Positions 16,232 to 25,208 are shown, numbered from the stretch's first letter. The stretch is 64,000 nt of DNA from Ectorhizobium quercum (GCF_026552795.1 NZ_JANFPI010000011.1:25975-89974), one strand, 5' to 3'. The notes: a model not told the origin generated them from the letters alone. Numbers and translations: made by a program.

Positions 16232-18538
16232 ATGAGCTGTTGCGCGCCGGGCGTCGAGGGGGGGCTCGATCTGGAGCGGTCGGGGCAGGGCATGCCTTCG
16301 GCCGAGGAATTGCGGCTGTCGGCCCGCCCGGTGGGCGAGGGGCTTCTCCAGACCGATCTTTCCGTGCCCGGCGTTTATTGCGGCACCTGCATCACCACGC
16401 TGGAAGGCGCTCTCGGCCGGCTGCCGATGGTCGAGCGCGCGCGCGTGAACCTGTCGTCCAAACGTGTCTCGGTCGTCTGGAAGGACAGCGTGGACGGACG
16501 GCCGAGCGACCCGACGGATATCGTCAGGCAGATCGCCTCGACCGGCTACGAGAGCCACCTGTTCTCGCTTGCCGCCGACAGCAGCGACGAGCAGCGCAAC
16601 CAGTTGCTGCGGGCCGTGGCGGTCGCGGGCTTCGCGTCGGCCAACATCATGCTTCTGTCGGTGTCCGTGTGGTCCGGCGCCGAAGCGGCGACGCGCGACC
16701 TGTTCCACTGGATTTCGGCGGGCATCGCCGCGCCGGCCCTGGTCTATTCCGGCCGCTTCTTCTTCGTATCCGCCTGGCAGGCCCTTCGCCGCGGCCAGAC
16801 GAACATGGACGTGCCGATTTCCATCGGCGTCTTCCTATCCTATTTCGTGTCGTTGTGGGAAACGCTGAACCATGCCCAGCACGCCTGGTTCGACGCCACG
16901 GTGATGCTGTTGTTCTTCCTGCTGATCGGCCGCACGCTCGATCACATGATGCGCGACCGGGCGCGCTCCGCGATCACCGGGCTTGCCCGTCTTTCGCCGC
17001 GCGGCGCAATGGTGATCGGCGCCGACGGCGCCCGCGAGTACCGGCCCGTCGAGGAAATCCGGCCGGGCGACCGGCTTTCCGTCGCCGCCGGGGACCGCAT
17101 CGCCGTCGACGGCCGGGTGCTGGCTGGAGAAAGCGACATCGACGCCTCGGTGGTCAACGGCGAAAGCACGCCGGTTCACGTCATGGCGGGCGATGCCGTG
17201 CAGGCCGGCATGCTGAACCTGACGGGATCGCTCACCGTCGAGGCGACCGCCGCCGCGCGGGATTCCTTCCTTGCCGAGATGATCGGCCTGATGGAAGCCG
17301 CCGAGGGCGGCCGCGCACGCTATCGCCGGATCGCAGACCGGGCTTCGCAATATTATGCGCCCGCCGTCCACCTGCTCGCCTTCCTTTCGTTCCTCGGCTG
17401 GGGTTTCCTCGGTGGCGACTGGAAGCATGCCCTCCTGATCGCCGTCGCGGTTCTCATCATCACCTGCCCATGTGCGCTCGGCCTTGCCGTGCCGGTGGTG
17501 CAGGTCGTGGCGGCCGGGCGCCTGTTCCAGAACGGCATCATGGTGAAGGACGGTTCGGCGATGGAGCGGCTTTCCGAGATCGATTCCGTCTATTTCGACA
17601 AGACCGGCACGCTGACGCTGGGGCGCCCGCGCCTCGTCAACCGCGGCGAGGCGGGAGAGGCCGCACTTGCGATTGCGGCGGGGCTGGCGGGGCATTCGCG
17701 GCACCCGCTTTCGCAGGCGCTCTGCCGCACGGCCGACGGAGTTGTGCCTTCGTTCCCGAATGTCGAAGAAGTGCCCGGAGCCGGCGTGGAGGCCGTGACC
17801 GACGAGGGCGTTTACCGTCTGGGAAGCCGCCTTTTCGCGCTGGGCACGGTGGAGGCCGGCGGCGCAGGCGAGCAGGCGACGTCCGAAGTCGTGCTGTCCC
17901 TCGACGGGGCGGAACTGGCGACCTTCCGGTTCGAGGATGCGCTGCGTCCGGGAGCGGAACAGGTGGTGGCCGATCTTCAGGCGCAGGGCCTTTCGACCGG
18001 CATCCTTTCGGGCGACCGCGCGCCGGTCGTCGAGGCGCTGGCCGGCAGGCTCGGCGTTGCCGACTGGGCGGCAGCACTTTCGCCGCGCGACAAGGCCGCC
18101 CGGCTTGCCGCCGCCGGCGAGGCGGGCCGCAGGACGCTGATGGTGGGCGACGGGATCAATGACGCGCCGGCGCTGTCGTCGGCCCATGTTTCCATCGCGC
18201 CGGCCACCGCCGCCGATGTGGGGCGTCAGGCTGCCGATTTCGTGTTCCTTCACGAGGGGCTGGATGCGGTGCCGCTGGCGCTCGAGGTTTCACGCAAGGC
18301 CGGCCGGCTCATCCGCCAGAATTTCATCCTCGCCATCGGCTACAACGTCATCGCCGTGCCGATCGCCATTCTCGGCTATGCCACGCCGCTGATCGCCGCG
18401 CTCGCCATGTCGTCGTCGTCGGTGATCGTCGTGGTCAACGCCCTGCGCCTCAACCGGATCGCGCGCGTCGCGCCGCCGGAGCGGCCGTCCGTGCCGGAGA
18501 CCGGGGCCGTGGGGCAGGGAGCCCGTTTCGCATCATGA
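16232..18538 (+). CDS. ccoI: Copper-transporting P-type ATPase CcoI (FixI)
   Basis: CcoI is a P1B-type ATPase that exports copper to the periplasm for CuB of the cbb3 oxidase. This 768-residue protein has an N-terminal CC pair (MSCCAPG), a heavy-metal domain with CGTC (C50-C53), the membrane CPC motif (C412-C414), the phosphorylation site DKTGTLT (D456), the nucleotide-site SRHPLSQ and the hinge GDGINDAPA. The ATG follows the ccoH stop by 2 bases and the end overlaps ccoS by 4 bases. It is part of ccoGHIS. Confidence 0.96.
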   Translation: MSCCAPGVEGGLDLERSGQGMPSAEELRLSARPVGEGLLQTDLSVPGVYCGTCITTLEGALGRLPMVERARVNLSSKRVSVVWKDSVDGRPSDPTDIVRQIASTGYESHLFSLAADSSDEQRNQLLRAVAVAGFASANIMLLSVSVWSGAEAATRDLFHWISAGIAAPALVYSGRFFFVSAWQALRRGQTNMDVPISIGVFLSYFVSLWETLNHAQHAWFDATVMLLFFLLIGRTLDHMMRDRARSAITGLARLSPRGAMVIGADGAREYRPVEEIRPGDRLSVAAGDRIAVDGRVLAGESDIDASVVNGESTPVHVMAGDAVQAGMLNLTGSLTVEATAAARDSFLAEMIGLMEAAEGGRARYRRIADRASQYYAPAVHLLAFLSFLGWGFLGGDWKHALLIAVAVLIITCPCALGLAVPVVQVVAAGRLFQNGIMVKDGSAMERLSEIDSVYFDKTGTLTLGRPRLVNRGEAGEAALAIAAGLAGHSRHPLSQALCRTADGVVPSFPNVEEVPGAGVEAVTDEGVYRLGSRLFALGTVEAGGAGEQATSEVVLSLDGAELATFRFEDALRPGAEQVVADLQAQGLSTGILSGDRAPVVEALAGRLGVADWAAALSPRDKAARLAAAGEAGRRTLMVGDGINDAPALSSAHVSIAPATAADVGRQAADFVFLHEGLDAVPLALEVSRKAGRLIRQNFILAIGYNVIAVPIAILGYATPLIAALAMSSSSVIVVVNALRLNRIARVAPPERPSVPETGAVGQGARFAS

Positions 18539-18690
18539 GCATCCTCGTCTATCTCATCCCCATTGCCCTGTTTCTCGGCGGGCTCGGCCTTGCCGCCTTC
18601 CTCTGGTCGCTGAAGAGCGGCCAATACGAGGATCTCGACGGGGCGGCCTGGCGGGCCATCGACGACAGCGACGACAAGCCGGTTGCCTGA
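18535..18690 (+). CDS. ccoS: cbb3-type oxidase assembly protein CcoS
   Basis: CcoS is a very small membrane protein required for cofactor insertion in the cbb3 oxidase. This 51-residue form begins MSILVYLIPIALFLGGLG, has one helix followed by FLWSLKSGQYEDLDG, the family hallmark, and an acidic tail. Its ATG overlaps the ccoI stop (ATGA). It closes the ccoGHIS operon. Confidence 0.93.
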   Translation: MSILVYLIPIALFLGGLGLAAFLWSLKSGQYEDLDGAAWRAIDDSDDKPVA

Positions 18691-18774
18691 CAAGCGGGGC
18701 CGATCGCGGCTTGCCGTCCGGCCAATTGAGTGCCACATATCTCCGACACTGACAGGTATCGAAGGAGTCGTTCA

Positions 18775-20205
18775 ATGGCACAGGCGGAAATCGGATTGAT
18801 CGGACTTGGGGTGATGGGGGCCAATCTGGCGCTCAACATCGCGGAAAAAGGCCATCGCGTCGCTGTCTTCAACCGGACGCCGGACAAGACGAGGCACTTC
18901 TTCGAGACGGCGGGAGACCTGGCCGAACGCATCGTCCCGTGCGAGACCATCGAGGCATTCGTGGCTGCCATCCGGCCGCCGCGCCCGGTCATCATCATGA
19001 TCAAGGCCGGGGATCCCGTCGACCAGCAGATGGCGGCGCTGATGCCGCATCTGTCGGCCGGGGATATCATGATCGACGCTGGCAACGCCAATTTCCGCGA
19101 TACGCGAGCCCGCTTCCAGCGGCTGGAAGGCTCGGGCCTGACCTTCATCGGCATGGGCGTCTCGGGGGGCGAGGAAGGCGCGCGCCACGGCCCGTCCATC
19201 ATGGTCGGCGGTACGCCCGAATCCTATGCGCGGGTCGAGAAGGTGCTGACCTCCATCGCCGCCCGGTTCGACGACGAACCCTGCTGCGCATGGCTCGGCA
19301 GCGATGGGGCGGGACATTTCGTCAAGACGATCCACAACGGCATCGAATATGCCGACATGCAGATGATCGCCGAAATCTACGGCATCCTGCGCGACGGCCT
19401 CGGCAAGTCGGCCACGGAGATCGGCGATATCTTCGTCGACTGGAACAAGGGCCGCCTCAACTCCTACCTGATCGAGATTACCGGCACGGTTCTCGCCGCC
19501 GCGGATCCGCTGACCGGAAAGCCGATGGTCGACGTCATTCTCGACAAGGCCGGCCAGAAGGGCACCGGCAAATGGTCGGTCATCGAAGCGCAGGAAATGG
19601 GCGTGCCGGCCACCGCCATCGAGGCGGCGGTCGCTGCACGCAGCCTCTCCGCGCTCAAGGCCGAGCGCGAGCGGGCCGAAGCCCTGTTCGGGGTCGAGAC
19701 GGCGGCCTTCCCGACCGCCTTCGGGCCCGAACTGCTCAAGGATCTGGAACTGGCCCTGTTCGCCGCCAAGATCGGCGCCTATGCGCAGGGTTTTGCCGTG
19801 ATGGCGGAAGCGTCGCGGGAATACGGCTGGTCGCTGCCGATGCCGGTGATCGCCAAGATCTGGCGTGCCGGCTGCATCATCCGCTCGCAGTTCCTCGATG
19901 AAATCACCACCGCGTTCACCGCCGCCCCGGATTCGGCCAACCTCATCCTGACGCCGGCCTTCTCGGCGATGGTCAGGGAAACGCTGCCGTCACTGCGCCG
20001 CATCGTGTCGGCGGCGGCGGCAAGCGGCCTGCCGGTTCCGGCACTGGCGTCGGCGCTCGCCTGGTTCGAGGCCTACAAGCGGGCTCGCGGCACGGCTAAC
20101 CTTATCCAGGCGCAGCGCGATTTCTTCGGTGCGCACGGCTTCGAGCGCGTCGACGGCATCGACCGCCCGCACGGTCCCTGGGGCAGCGGCGCCGCCCAGC
20201 AGTAA
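18775..20205 (+). CDS. gnd: 6-phosphogluconate dehydrogenase, decarboxylating (NADP+)
   Basis: This enzyme of the oxidative pentose phosphate pathway converts 6-phosphogluconate and NADP+ to ribulose 5-phosphate, CO2 and NADPH. The Rossmann motif GLGVMGANLALNIAEKG is at the N-terminus, FIGMGVSGGEEGARHGPSIM marks the substrate site, and the catalytic-lysine helix HFVKTIHNGIEYADMQMI is present. Its 476 residues are full length. AAGGAGTCGTTCA is a good ribosome site for the ATG at 18775. It converges on the LacI gene (16 bases). Confidence 0.97.
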   Translation: MAQAEIGLIGLGVMGANLALNIAEKGHRVAVFNRTPDKTRHFFETAGDLAERIVPCETIEAFVAAIRPPRPVIIMIKAGDPVDQQMAALMPHLSAGDIMIDAGNANFRDTRARFQRLEGSGLTFIGMGVSGGEEGARHGPSIMVGGTPESYARVEKVLTSIAARFDDEPCCAWLGSDGAGHFVKTIHNGIEYADMQMIAEIYGILRDGLGKSATEIGDIFVDWNKGRLNSYLIEITGTVLAAADPLTGKPMVDVILDKAGQKGTGKWSVIEAQEMGVPATAIEAAVAARSLSALKAERERAEALFGVETAAFPTAFGPELLKDLELALFAAKIGAYAQGFAVMAEASREYGWSLPMPVIAKIWRAGCIIRSQFLDEITTAFTAAPDSANLILTPAFSAMVRETLPSLRRIVSAAAASGLPVPALASALAWFEAYKRARGTANLIQAQRDFFGAHGFERVDGIDRPHGPWGSGAAQQ

Positions 20206-20221
20206 CTTTCCGGCTTGCGGA

Positions 20222-21262
20222 TCACTCGCCCGCCGCGTCCCAGCGCGGCGGGTGAAGGCTGTGCAGGGTTTCTGGCGCCGCCCCGTCTATGGCAGCCAGA
20301 AGCAAAGACGCCAGTTCGCGGCCGCAGTCGCGAATATCCTCGTTGACCGCGATGACCTGCGGTTCCAGCCAGTGCAGGGCGTTGAGCGGCTGCTTGCAGA
20401 TGAGGTCTATGTCCTCGCCGATCTTCAGTCGCTGATGGCGAACGGCCGACAGGACGGCGATGGCGCCGTTGCCGAACACGGTGACGATGCCGTCGGGCGG
20501 GTCGGCGGACCGGAGCAGGTCGAGCAGTTCCCGACGGGTTTCGGCGATATCCGAGTCGGTCGTCACCGCCAGCGGCACTTCCACGCAATCGGCATCCGAA
20601 AGCGCCTTGCTCATGCCGGAGCGGATATGCGCATGGCAGGTCAGGTTGTCCGGTGGCTGGAGAACGGCGATCCTGCGGCGCCCGCGGGATTTCAGCCGCC
20701 CGATGGCCTCGACGATGAAGCGTTCGTTGTCGAAATCGTGCCAGGCATGGGGCGTGTCGATCTCTGTACGCCCGTGCGTGACGAAGGGAATGCCGTGATG
20801 CAGCATCATGCGCACGCGCGGATCGTCCGGCTCCGTGCGCGAGATGATGACGCCGTCCGCGGAGCCGGTCTCGATGATGTAGCGGATCGGCGCGAGGGGA
20901 TCGCCGCTGATGAAATGCGGGGTCATGATGAGATGATACGGCGTGCCCGACAGGACTTCGGAAAGCCCGTACAGGAGGTGGGAGGCGAAGCCCATCACTT
21001 CCTCGTCGACGCTCAGCACCAGTGCCACGACATTGGTCTTGCCGGTGCGCAGGCGGACGCCGGCACGATTCGGACGATACCCCAGCCGTAGTGCGACATC
21101 GCGCACGCGCTGCTTGGTGTCCGCGCCAATATCCGGCGCATCCTTCAATGCGCGCGACACCGTCGTTATTCCGAGGCCGGTTTCCTCGGCAATCGTTTTC
21201 AGCGTGGGACGCCGCCGGTCCGGACGGACGGCCGCATTTTTCCTGGTATTCTTGAAATCCAT
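20222..21262 (-). CDS. LacI family transcriptional regulator
   Basis: LacI-type repressor, 346 residues from ATG at 21262: the helix-turn-helix PTLKTIAEETGLGITTVSRA near residues 20-40, then the minor-groove hinge and a periplasmic-binding-like effector domain (VALVLSVDEEVMGF onward). It resembles sugar-responsive repressors such as alpha-glucoside regulators, but no sugar operon is adjacent, so the ligand is not identified. In-frame ATGs at 21292 and 21310 are possible; none has a strong ribosome site. Confidence 0.88.
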   Translation of the reverse strand: MDFKNTRKNAAVRPDRRRPTLKTIAEETGLGITTVSRALKDAPDIGADTKQRVRDVALRLGYRPNRAGVRLRTGKTNVVALVLSVDEEVMGFASHLLYGLSEVLSGTPYHLIMTPHFISGDPLAPIRYIIETGSADGVIISRTEPDDPRVRMMLHHGIPFVTHGRTEIDTPHAWHDFDNERFIVEAIGRLKSRGRRRIAVLQPPDNLTCHAHIRSGMSKALSDADCVEVPLAVTTDSDIAETRRELLDLLRSADPPDGIVTVFGNGAIAVLSAVRHQRLKIGEDIDLICKQPLNALHWLEPQVIAVNEDIRDCGRELASLLLAAIDGAAPETLHSLHPPRWDAAGE

Positions 21263-21434
21263 CAAGATCTGATTGCCCTCGATACCCGTCATCATATTGG
21301 CATTCGGCAATCTGGCAAGGGCGGAAACTATGCTTCCGCACCTTGCCGCCTTACTTATTTGTAATACTTGTTTTCATCCTGCATTCATACGGCGACGCCT
21401 AGTTTCGCGGCATCGAAACGCAAGGAGAATCGCC

Positions 21435-21761
21435 ATGAAAAAAGTCCTCGCCGTGCTTCTGGGCACCTTCGTCATCGCCGCACCGCTGGCCGAAGCGCAG
21501 GCCCAGTCGCACCGCAACGAGCCGCCGCGCAAGGAATGGCGCGACGACCGCCGCCAGCCGGCTCCGAAGAAGCCGGTCGTCCGCTCCTGGAAGCGCGGCG
21601 AGACGCTGCGGTCCGGTGTCGCCCGCCATCGTCTCGACCCGCGGGAGGTTCGCCGCTACCGTCTGCCCGAGCCGCGCCGCGGCCAGATGTGGGTGCAGGT
21701 CGGCGGCCAGTTCCTGCTGCTCAACACGAACGGTTTCATCGTCTCCATCGCGGCCCGCTAA
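21435..21761 (+). CDS. RcnB family periplasmic protein
   Basis: A 108-residue secreted protein with a signal peptide (cleavage near AEAQA) and a basic middle. The C-terminal motif RYRLPEPRRGQMWVQVGGQF matches the RcnB/YohN family, linked in enterics to nickel and cobalt homeostasis; here the role is inferred only from family. AAGGAGAATCGCC is a strong ribosome site. Divergent from the LacI gene, with an AT-rich promoter region between. Confidence 0.85.
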   Translation: MKKVLAVLLGTFVIAAPLAEAQAQSHRNEPPRKEWRDDRRQPAPKKPVVRSWKRGETLRSGVARHRLDPREVRRYRLPEPRRGQMWVQVGGQFLLLNTNGFIVSIAAR

Positions 21762-21830
21762 ATCCGGCCATTCGCAGCGACGGGCGGGGTGGGATGTTTC
21801 TGTTTCTTCAAGCCTACAAAAGGTCCATCG

Positions 21831-21925
21831 CTCTCTTTCGTCACCCTCGGGCTTGACCCGAGGGTCCATGCAGCGGTTGCGGCGTGGATGGTCGGGGCTG
21901 GCCCGACCATGACGAAAAAGAGGAG
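21831..21925. repeat. Paired-hairpin intergenic repeat, copy A
   Basis: A palindromic element with two strong hairpins: ACCCTCGGG/CCCGAGGGT (21843-21865, 5-base loop) and ATGGTCGGG/CCCGACCAT (21888-21910). Its ends CTCTCTTTCGTCA and TGACGAAAAAGAGGAG are imperfect inverted repeats. Copy B is at 60057. It resembles REP/BIME-like elements scattered between alphaproteobacterial genes, and spurious reading frames arise across it. Confidence 0.8.
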
Positions 21926-21949
21926 GGTGCCAATACCAATACACACTGA

Positions 21950-21974
21950 AGAGGCGGGATTATCCCGCCTCTTT
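21950..21974 (+). terminator. Perfect 23-bp palindrome with T-run, between rcnB-like gene and znuA
   Basis: AGAGGCGGGAT and ATCCCGCCTCT flank a single T with no mismatch, followed by TT on the plus strand. It lies after the RcnB-like gene and 18 bases past the znuA stop, so it probably ends transcription from both sides. Confidence 0.7.
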
Positions 21975-21991
21975 CGGTTTGGCGGGGCGGT

Positions 21992-22996
21992 TCATTCTCC
22001 GCCGAGGCACTCGGTCAGCACCGCCGCGTTCTGGCGCATCAGGTCGAAATAGAGTTCGGGGCCGGCGGGCAGGGCGCCGCCTTCGGGGTTCAGTTCGCCG
22101 GCTTTCGCCGGCGTGCCTTCGACCAGCGTCGTCACGATTTTCGGCTCGAAGGACGGTTCGGAGAACACGCAGGTCGCGCCGAGGGCGACGATCTTTTCGC
22201 GAATATCCCTGATGCGCGCCGCGCCCGGCATCAGTTCCGGATTGACGGTGATCGATCCGGCGACCGTCAGGTCGTAATGATGTTCCATGTACTGGAAGGC
22301 GTCGTGGAAGACGACGAACGGCTTGTCCCTGACCGGTGCGAGCGTTTCGGCAAGCTCCTTGTCGAGGGCGGCGAGACGCTCGTCCAGTTCCGTGCCGTTG
22401 CGTTCGTAGGCCGCGGCATTGGCCGGATCGGCCTCGGCCAGCGTCCTTACGATTTCCCGGGTCATGGCGCGGGCATTTTCCGGATCGAGCCAGAGGTGCA
22501 TGTCCTTGCCGCCATGCGCGTGGTCGTGATCATCGTTGTCGTCGTGACCGGCCTCCTCGCCGTGATCGTGATCGTGGCTTTCGCCGGCATGGTCGTGATG
22601 CTCGCCTTCCTCTGCGTCATGCACATGCTTTTCGAAGGTGCCGCCCTCGCGCAGGTCGAGCAGGCTCACGCCCGGCGCTTCCGAGAGTTCGACCGATTTG
22701 GCGCCGGAGGCCAGCGCGTGCAGCGGTTTTTCGAGGAAACGCTCGAAATCCGGGCCGATCCAGAACACCACGTCGGCCTTTTCCATGAGGGCGGCATTCG
22801 AGGGCTTCATCGTATAGGTATGCGGCGAAGCATTGGTGTCGATCAGAAGTTCCGGCTCAGCGACGCCCTGCATGACACCGGCCACGAGGGAGTGGAGCGG
22901 CTTGAACGAGGCGATCACCGCGGGTGGCTCGGCGGCATGAGCTGCACCGGCCGAAAGAAGGACGGCGCCGGCAAGAAGGCGGAGCGGGATTTTCAT
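21992..22996 (-). CDS. znuA: Zinc ABC transporter substrate-binding protein ZnuA
   Basis: ZnuA captures zinc in the periplasm for import by ZnuBC. The 334 residues start with a signal peptide (cut near HAAEPP), and carry likely zinc ligands His59 (SPHTY), His167 (DMHLWL) and His231. A histidine- and acid-rich loop spans about residues 124-161, a metal-capturing feature of this family. ATG at 22996 is preferred since GGAG lies 6 bases before it, whereas the 23008 ATG overlaps that site. Divergent from znuC across two Zur-like palindromes. Confidence 0.96.
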   Translation of the reverse strand: MKIPLRLLAGAVLLSAGAAHAAEPPAVIASFKPLHSLVAGVMQGVAEPELLIDTNASPHTYTMKPSNAALMEKADVVFWIGPDFERFLEKPLHALASGAKSVELSEAPGVSLLDLREGGTFEKHVHDAEEGEHHDHAGESHDHDHGEEAGHDDNDDHDHAHGGKDMHLWLDPENARAMTREIVRTLAEADPANAAAYERNGTELDERLAALDKELAETLAPVRDKPFVVFHDAFQYMEHHYDLTVAGSITVNPELMPGAARIRDIREKIVALGATCVFSEPSFEPKIVTTLVEGTPAKAGELNPEGGALPAGPELYFDLMRQNAAVLTECLGGE

Positions 22997-23018
22997 GGCG
23001 TTCTCCATTGCATCAATC

Positions 23019-23033
23019 TGTAATGTTATTACA
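23019..23033. promoter_or_regulatory. Zur-like palindrome 1
   Basis: TGTAATGTTATTACA, a near-perfect dyad with one mismatch inside TGTAATG/TATTACA. It is 22 bases upstream of the znuA ATG and resembles the alphaproteobacterial Zur consensus TGTTAT..ATAACA with two changes. Confidence 0.65.
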
Positions 23034-23040
23034 TATGTTG

Positions 23041-23055
23041 CGTTATGCTATAACG
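23041..23055. promoter_or_regulatory. Zur-like palindrome 2
   Basis: CGTTATGCTATAACG fits the Zur core GTTAT-N3-ATAAC with perfect flanking C/G pairing. It is 7 bases after site 1, close to the znuC start. Zur with zinc bound would block both divergent promoters. Confidence 0.8.
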
Positions 23056-23069
23056 TGTGCGATAGCGGG

Positions 23070-23966
23070 ATGCAACAGTTCCGGATGAAGATGATGCGAG
23101 AAGTTTCCGACAGGACGCCGGGTGGCGAGACGCTGGTCACGCTCAAGGGGGCGGGCGTCAATCGCGGCGGTCGCTGGCTGGTGCGGGGCGTCGATTTTTC
23201 GGTGCGGCGCGGTGAGATCGTCACGCTGATCGGGCCGAACGGATCGGGCAAGTCGACCAGCGCCAAGATGGCGATCGGCGTCGTCAGGCCGGACGAGGGG
23301 GCTGTGGCGCGCGTTCCGGGCCTGAAGGTGGGCTATGTGCCGCAGAAGCTGAGCATAGACTGGACGCTTCCTCTGACCGTTCGCCGCCTGATGACCCTGA
23401 CAGGGCCGCTGCCGGAGCGCGAGATCGCTGCGGCGCTCGATGCGACCGGCATCCGCCATATGGAGAAGGCCGAGGTCCAGACCCTGTCCGGCGGCGAGTT
23501 CCAGCGGGCGCTGATGGCGCGGGCGATTGCCCGCAAGCCCGATCTTCTGGTGCTCGACGAGCCGGTGCAGGGCGTCGATTTTTCCGGGGAGATCGCCCTT
23601 TACGAACTGATCCGCAAGATCAGGGCGGAGCAGGGCTGCGGCATTCTGCTCATCTCGCACGATCTGCATGTGGTGATGGCCGAAACCGATACGGTGATCT
23701 GCCTGAACGGCCATGTCTGCTGCCGCGGCACGCCGCATGCCGTCAGCGCCAGCGAGGAATATCTGAGGCTGTTCGGCCCGACAGCCGCCCGGGCGCTGGC
23801 CGTCTACAGCCACAACCACGACCATGTGCATCTGCCCGACGGGCGTGTGCAGCATGCCGATGGCTCTATCACCGAACATTGCCATCCGGACGACGGGCAT
23901 CACCACGACCATGATCATGAGCCGCATCGCGATCATGCCCATACCGGGGAGGATCGCCATGCTTGA
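23070..23966 (+). CDS. znuC: Zinc ABC transporter ATP-binding protein ZnuC with His-rich tail
   Basis: ATPase of the zinc importer: Walker A GPNGSGKS, signature TLSGGEFQRALMARA, Walker B LLVLDEPVQGVD, and the switch His in SHDLHVVM. After the ABC domain the C-terminus carries an unusual tail (about 52 residues, 16 of them His, with Asp) of the kind better known in ZnuA. The start is uncertain: 23070 is the first ATG after the Zur sites, with others at 23085, 23091 and 23094. The znuB start overlaps the end by 8 bases. Confidence 0.95.
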   Translation: MQQFRMKMMREVSDRTPGGETLVTLKGAGVNRGGRWLVRGVDFSVRRGEIVTLIGPNGSGKSTSAKMAIGVVRPDEGAVARVPGLKVGYVPQKLSIDWTLPLTVRRLMTLTGPLPEREIAAALDATGIRHMEKAEVQTLSGGEFQRALMARAIARKPDLLVLDEPVQGVDFSGEIALYELIRKIRAEQGCGILLISHDLHVVMAETDTVICLNGHVCCRGTPHAVSASEEYLRLFGPTAARALAVYSHNHDHVHLPDGRVQHADGSITEHCHPDDGHHHDHDHEPHRDHAHTGEDRHA

Positions 23967-24771
23967 CGATTTTTTCGTGCGGTCGCTGATCGCCGGGGTC
24001 GGGGTGGCGGTGATCGCCGGGCCGCTCGGCTCCTTCATCGTCTGGCGGCGCATGGCCTATTTCGGCGATACGATGGCGCATTCGGCCCTTCTCGGCGTGG
24101 CCATATCGCTTCTGATGAAACTCGACCTGACGCTCAGCGTCTTTGCCGTCGCGGCGCTGGTCTCGGTGTTCCTGCTCGTGCTGCAAAGACGGCAGGCGCT
24201 TTCGGCGGACGCCTTGCTCGGCATTCTCTCCCATTCGACGCTTGCCATCGGTCTCGTGCTCGTCGCCTTCATGTACTGGGTGCGCATCGACCTGACGTCC
24301 TATCTCTTCGGGGATATTCTGGCCGTGACCAGACATGACATCGCGCTGATCTGGGGCGGCGGCGTGCTGGCGCTCGCCGTTCTCGTGGCGATCTGGCGGC
24401 CGTTGCTCGCCTCGACGGTCAATCATGAACTGGCGGAGGCGGAAGGGCTGAACCCGGCCCGCGCGCGGCTCATCCTGATGCTTCTGATGGCGCTGGTGAT
24501 CGCCATTGCCATGAAGGTCATCGGCATTCTGCTGATCACCTCGCTGCTGATCATTCCGGCGGCCACGGCCCGGCGCTATGCCTCGACGCCGGAGGCGATG
24601 GCCGTCTATGCGGCGCTGATCGGGGCAGTGGCGGTGATTGCGGGCTTGTTCGGCTCTCTGAGGTACGATACGCCGTCGGGGCCGTCCATCGTGGTGGCTG
24701 CGCTCATCCTGTTTCTCGCCAGCCTGCTGCCCCTGCCTTTCGCAAGGGGGCGAAAAGGAGAACTCTCATGA
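23959..24771 (+). CDS. znuB: Zinc ABC transporter permease ZnuB
   Basis: Membrane permease of the ABC-3 family, 270 residues, about 8 helices. WRRMAYFGDTMAHSALLGVA and HSTLAIGLVLVAFMY with LFGDILAV are conserved motifs. ATG at 23959 follows GGGGAGGATCGCC and overlaps znuC; the stop overlaps the zur ATG. Works with ZnuA and ZnuC in zinc import. Confidence 0.95.
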   Translation: MLDDFFVRSLIAGVGVAVIAGPLGSFIVWRRMAYFGDTMAHSALLGVAISLLMKLDLTLSVFAVAALVSVFLLVLQRRQALSADALLGILSHSTLAIGLVLVAFMYWVRIDLTSYLFGDILAVTRHDIALIWGGGVLALAVLVAIWRPLLASTVNHELAEAEGLNPARARLILMLLMALVIAIAMKVIGILLITSLLIIPAATARRYASTPEAMAVYAALIGAVAVIAGLFGSLRYDTPSGPSIVVAALILFLASLLPLPFARGRKGELS

Positions 24772-25169
24772 CGGTTCAGCCGCAACTCACCAAGAATCAG
24801 GATCTCGTTTTTGGCGTGCTGAAGCGGTCGGAGGGGCCCCTGAGCGCCTATGTGATCCTCGACCGGCTGCGCGATCATGGTTTCCGCGCGCCGTTGCAGG
24901 TCTATCGCGCGTTGGACAAGCTGCTCGAAAAAGGGCTGGTGCATCGCCTGGAAAGCCTGAACGCCTTTGTCGCCTGCGCGCATTCGGGCGAAAGCTGCTG
25001 CGATCACGGCATTGTGGCGTTCGCGATCTGCAATGCGTGTGGCCATGTCATGGAGTTTCACGATCACGCCGTCGATCACCGTCTCGGCGACTGGACGCGC
25101 ACCCACGGTTTCAAGGCCGAGAAGACGACGATCGAAATCCGCGGCCTTTGCGCGGCCTGCGCGGCCTGA
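24768..25169 (+). CDS. zur: Zinc uptake regulator Zur (Fur family)
   Basis: Fur-family metalloregulator of 133 residues: N-terminal winged helix (LDRLRDHGFRAPLQVYRALD), and a C-terminal dimer domain with two CxxC pairs (C88/C91 and C128/C131) for structural zinc. The linker carries ACAHSGESCCDH, a Zur-type sensory site. Start overlaps the znuB stop (ATGA), so zur is in the znuCB-zur operon, giving feedback control through the sites at 23019-23055. Confidence 0.95.
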   Translation: MTVQPQLTKNQDLVFGVLKRSEGPLSAYVILDRLRDHGFRAPLQVYRALDKLLEKGLVHRLESLNAFVACAHSGESCCDHGIVAFAICNACGHVMEFHDHAVDHRLGDWTRTHGFKAEKTTIEIRGLCAACAA

Positions 25170-25208
25170 CACCGGCGCGCCGACGAGGGACCACGCCGGT
25201 TTGCGCGT

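Noticed and set aside
21758..21946. Short minus-strand frame over repeat copy A
   Set aside because: It is read through the palindromic repeat; such frames appear wherever the element sits and are not genes.
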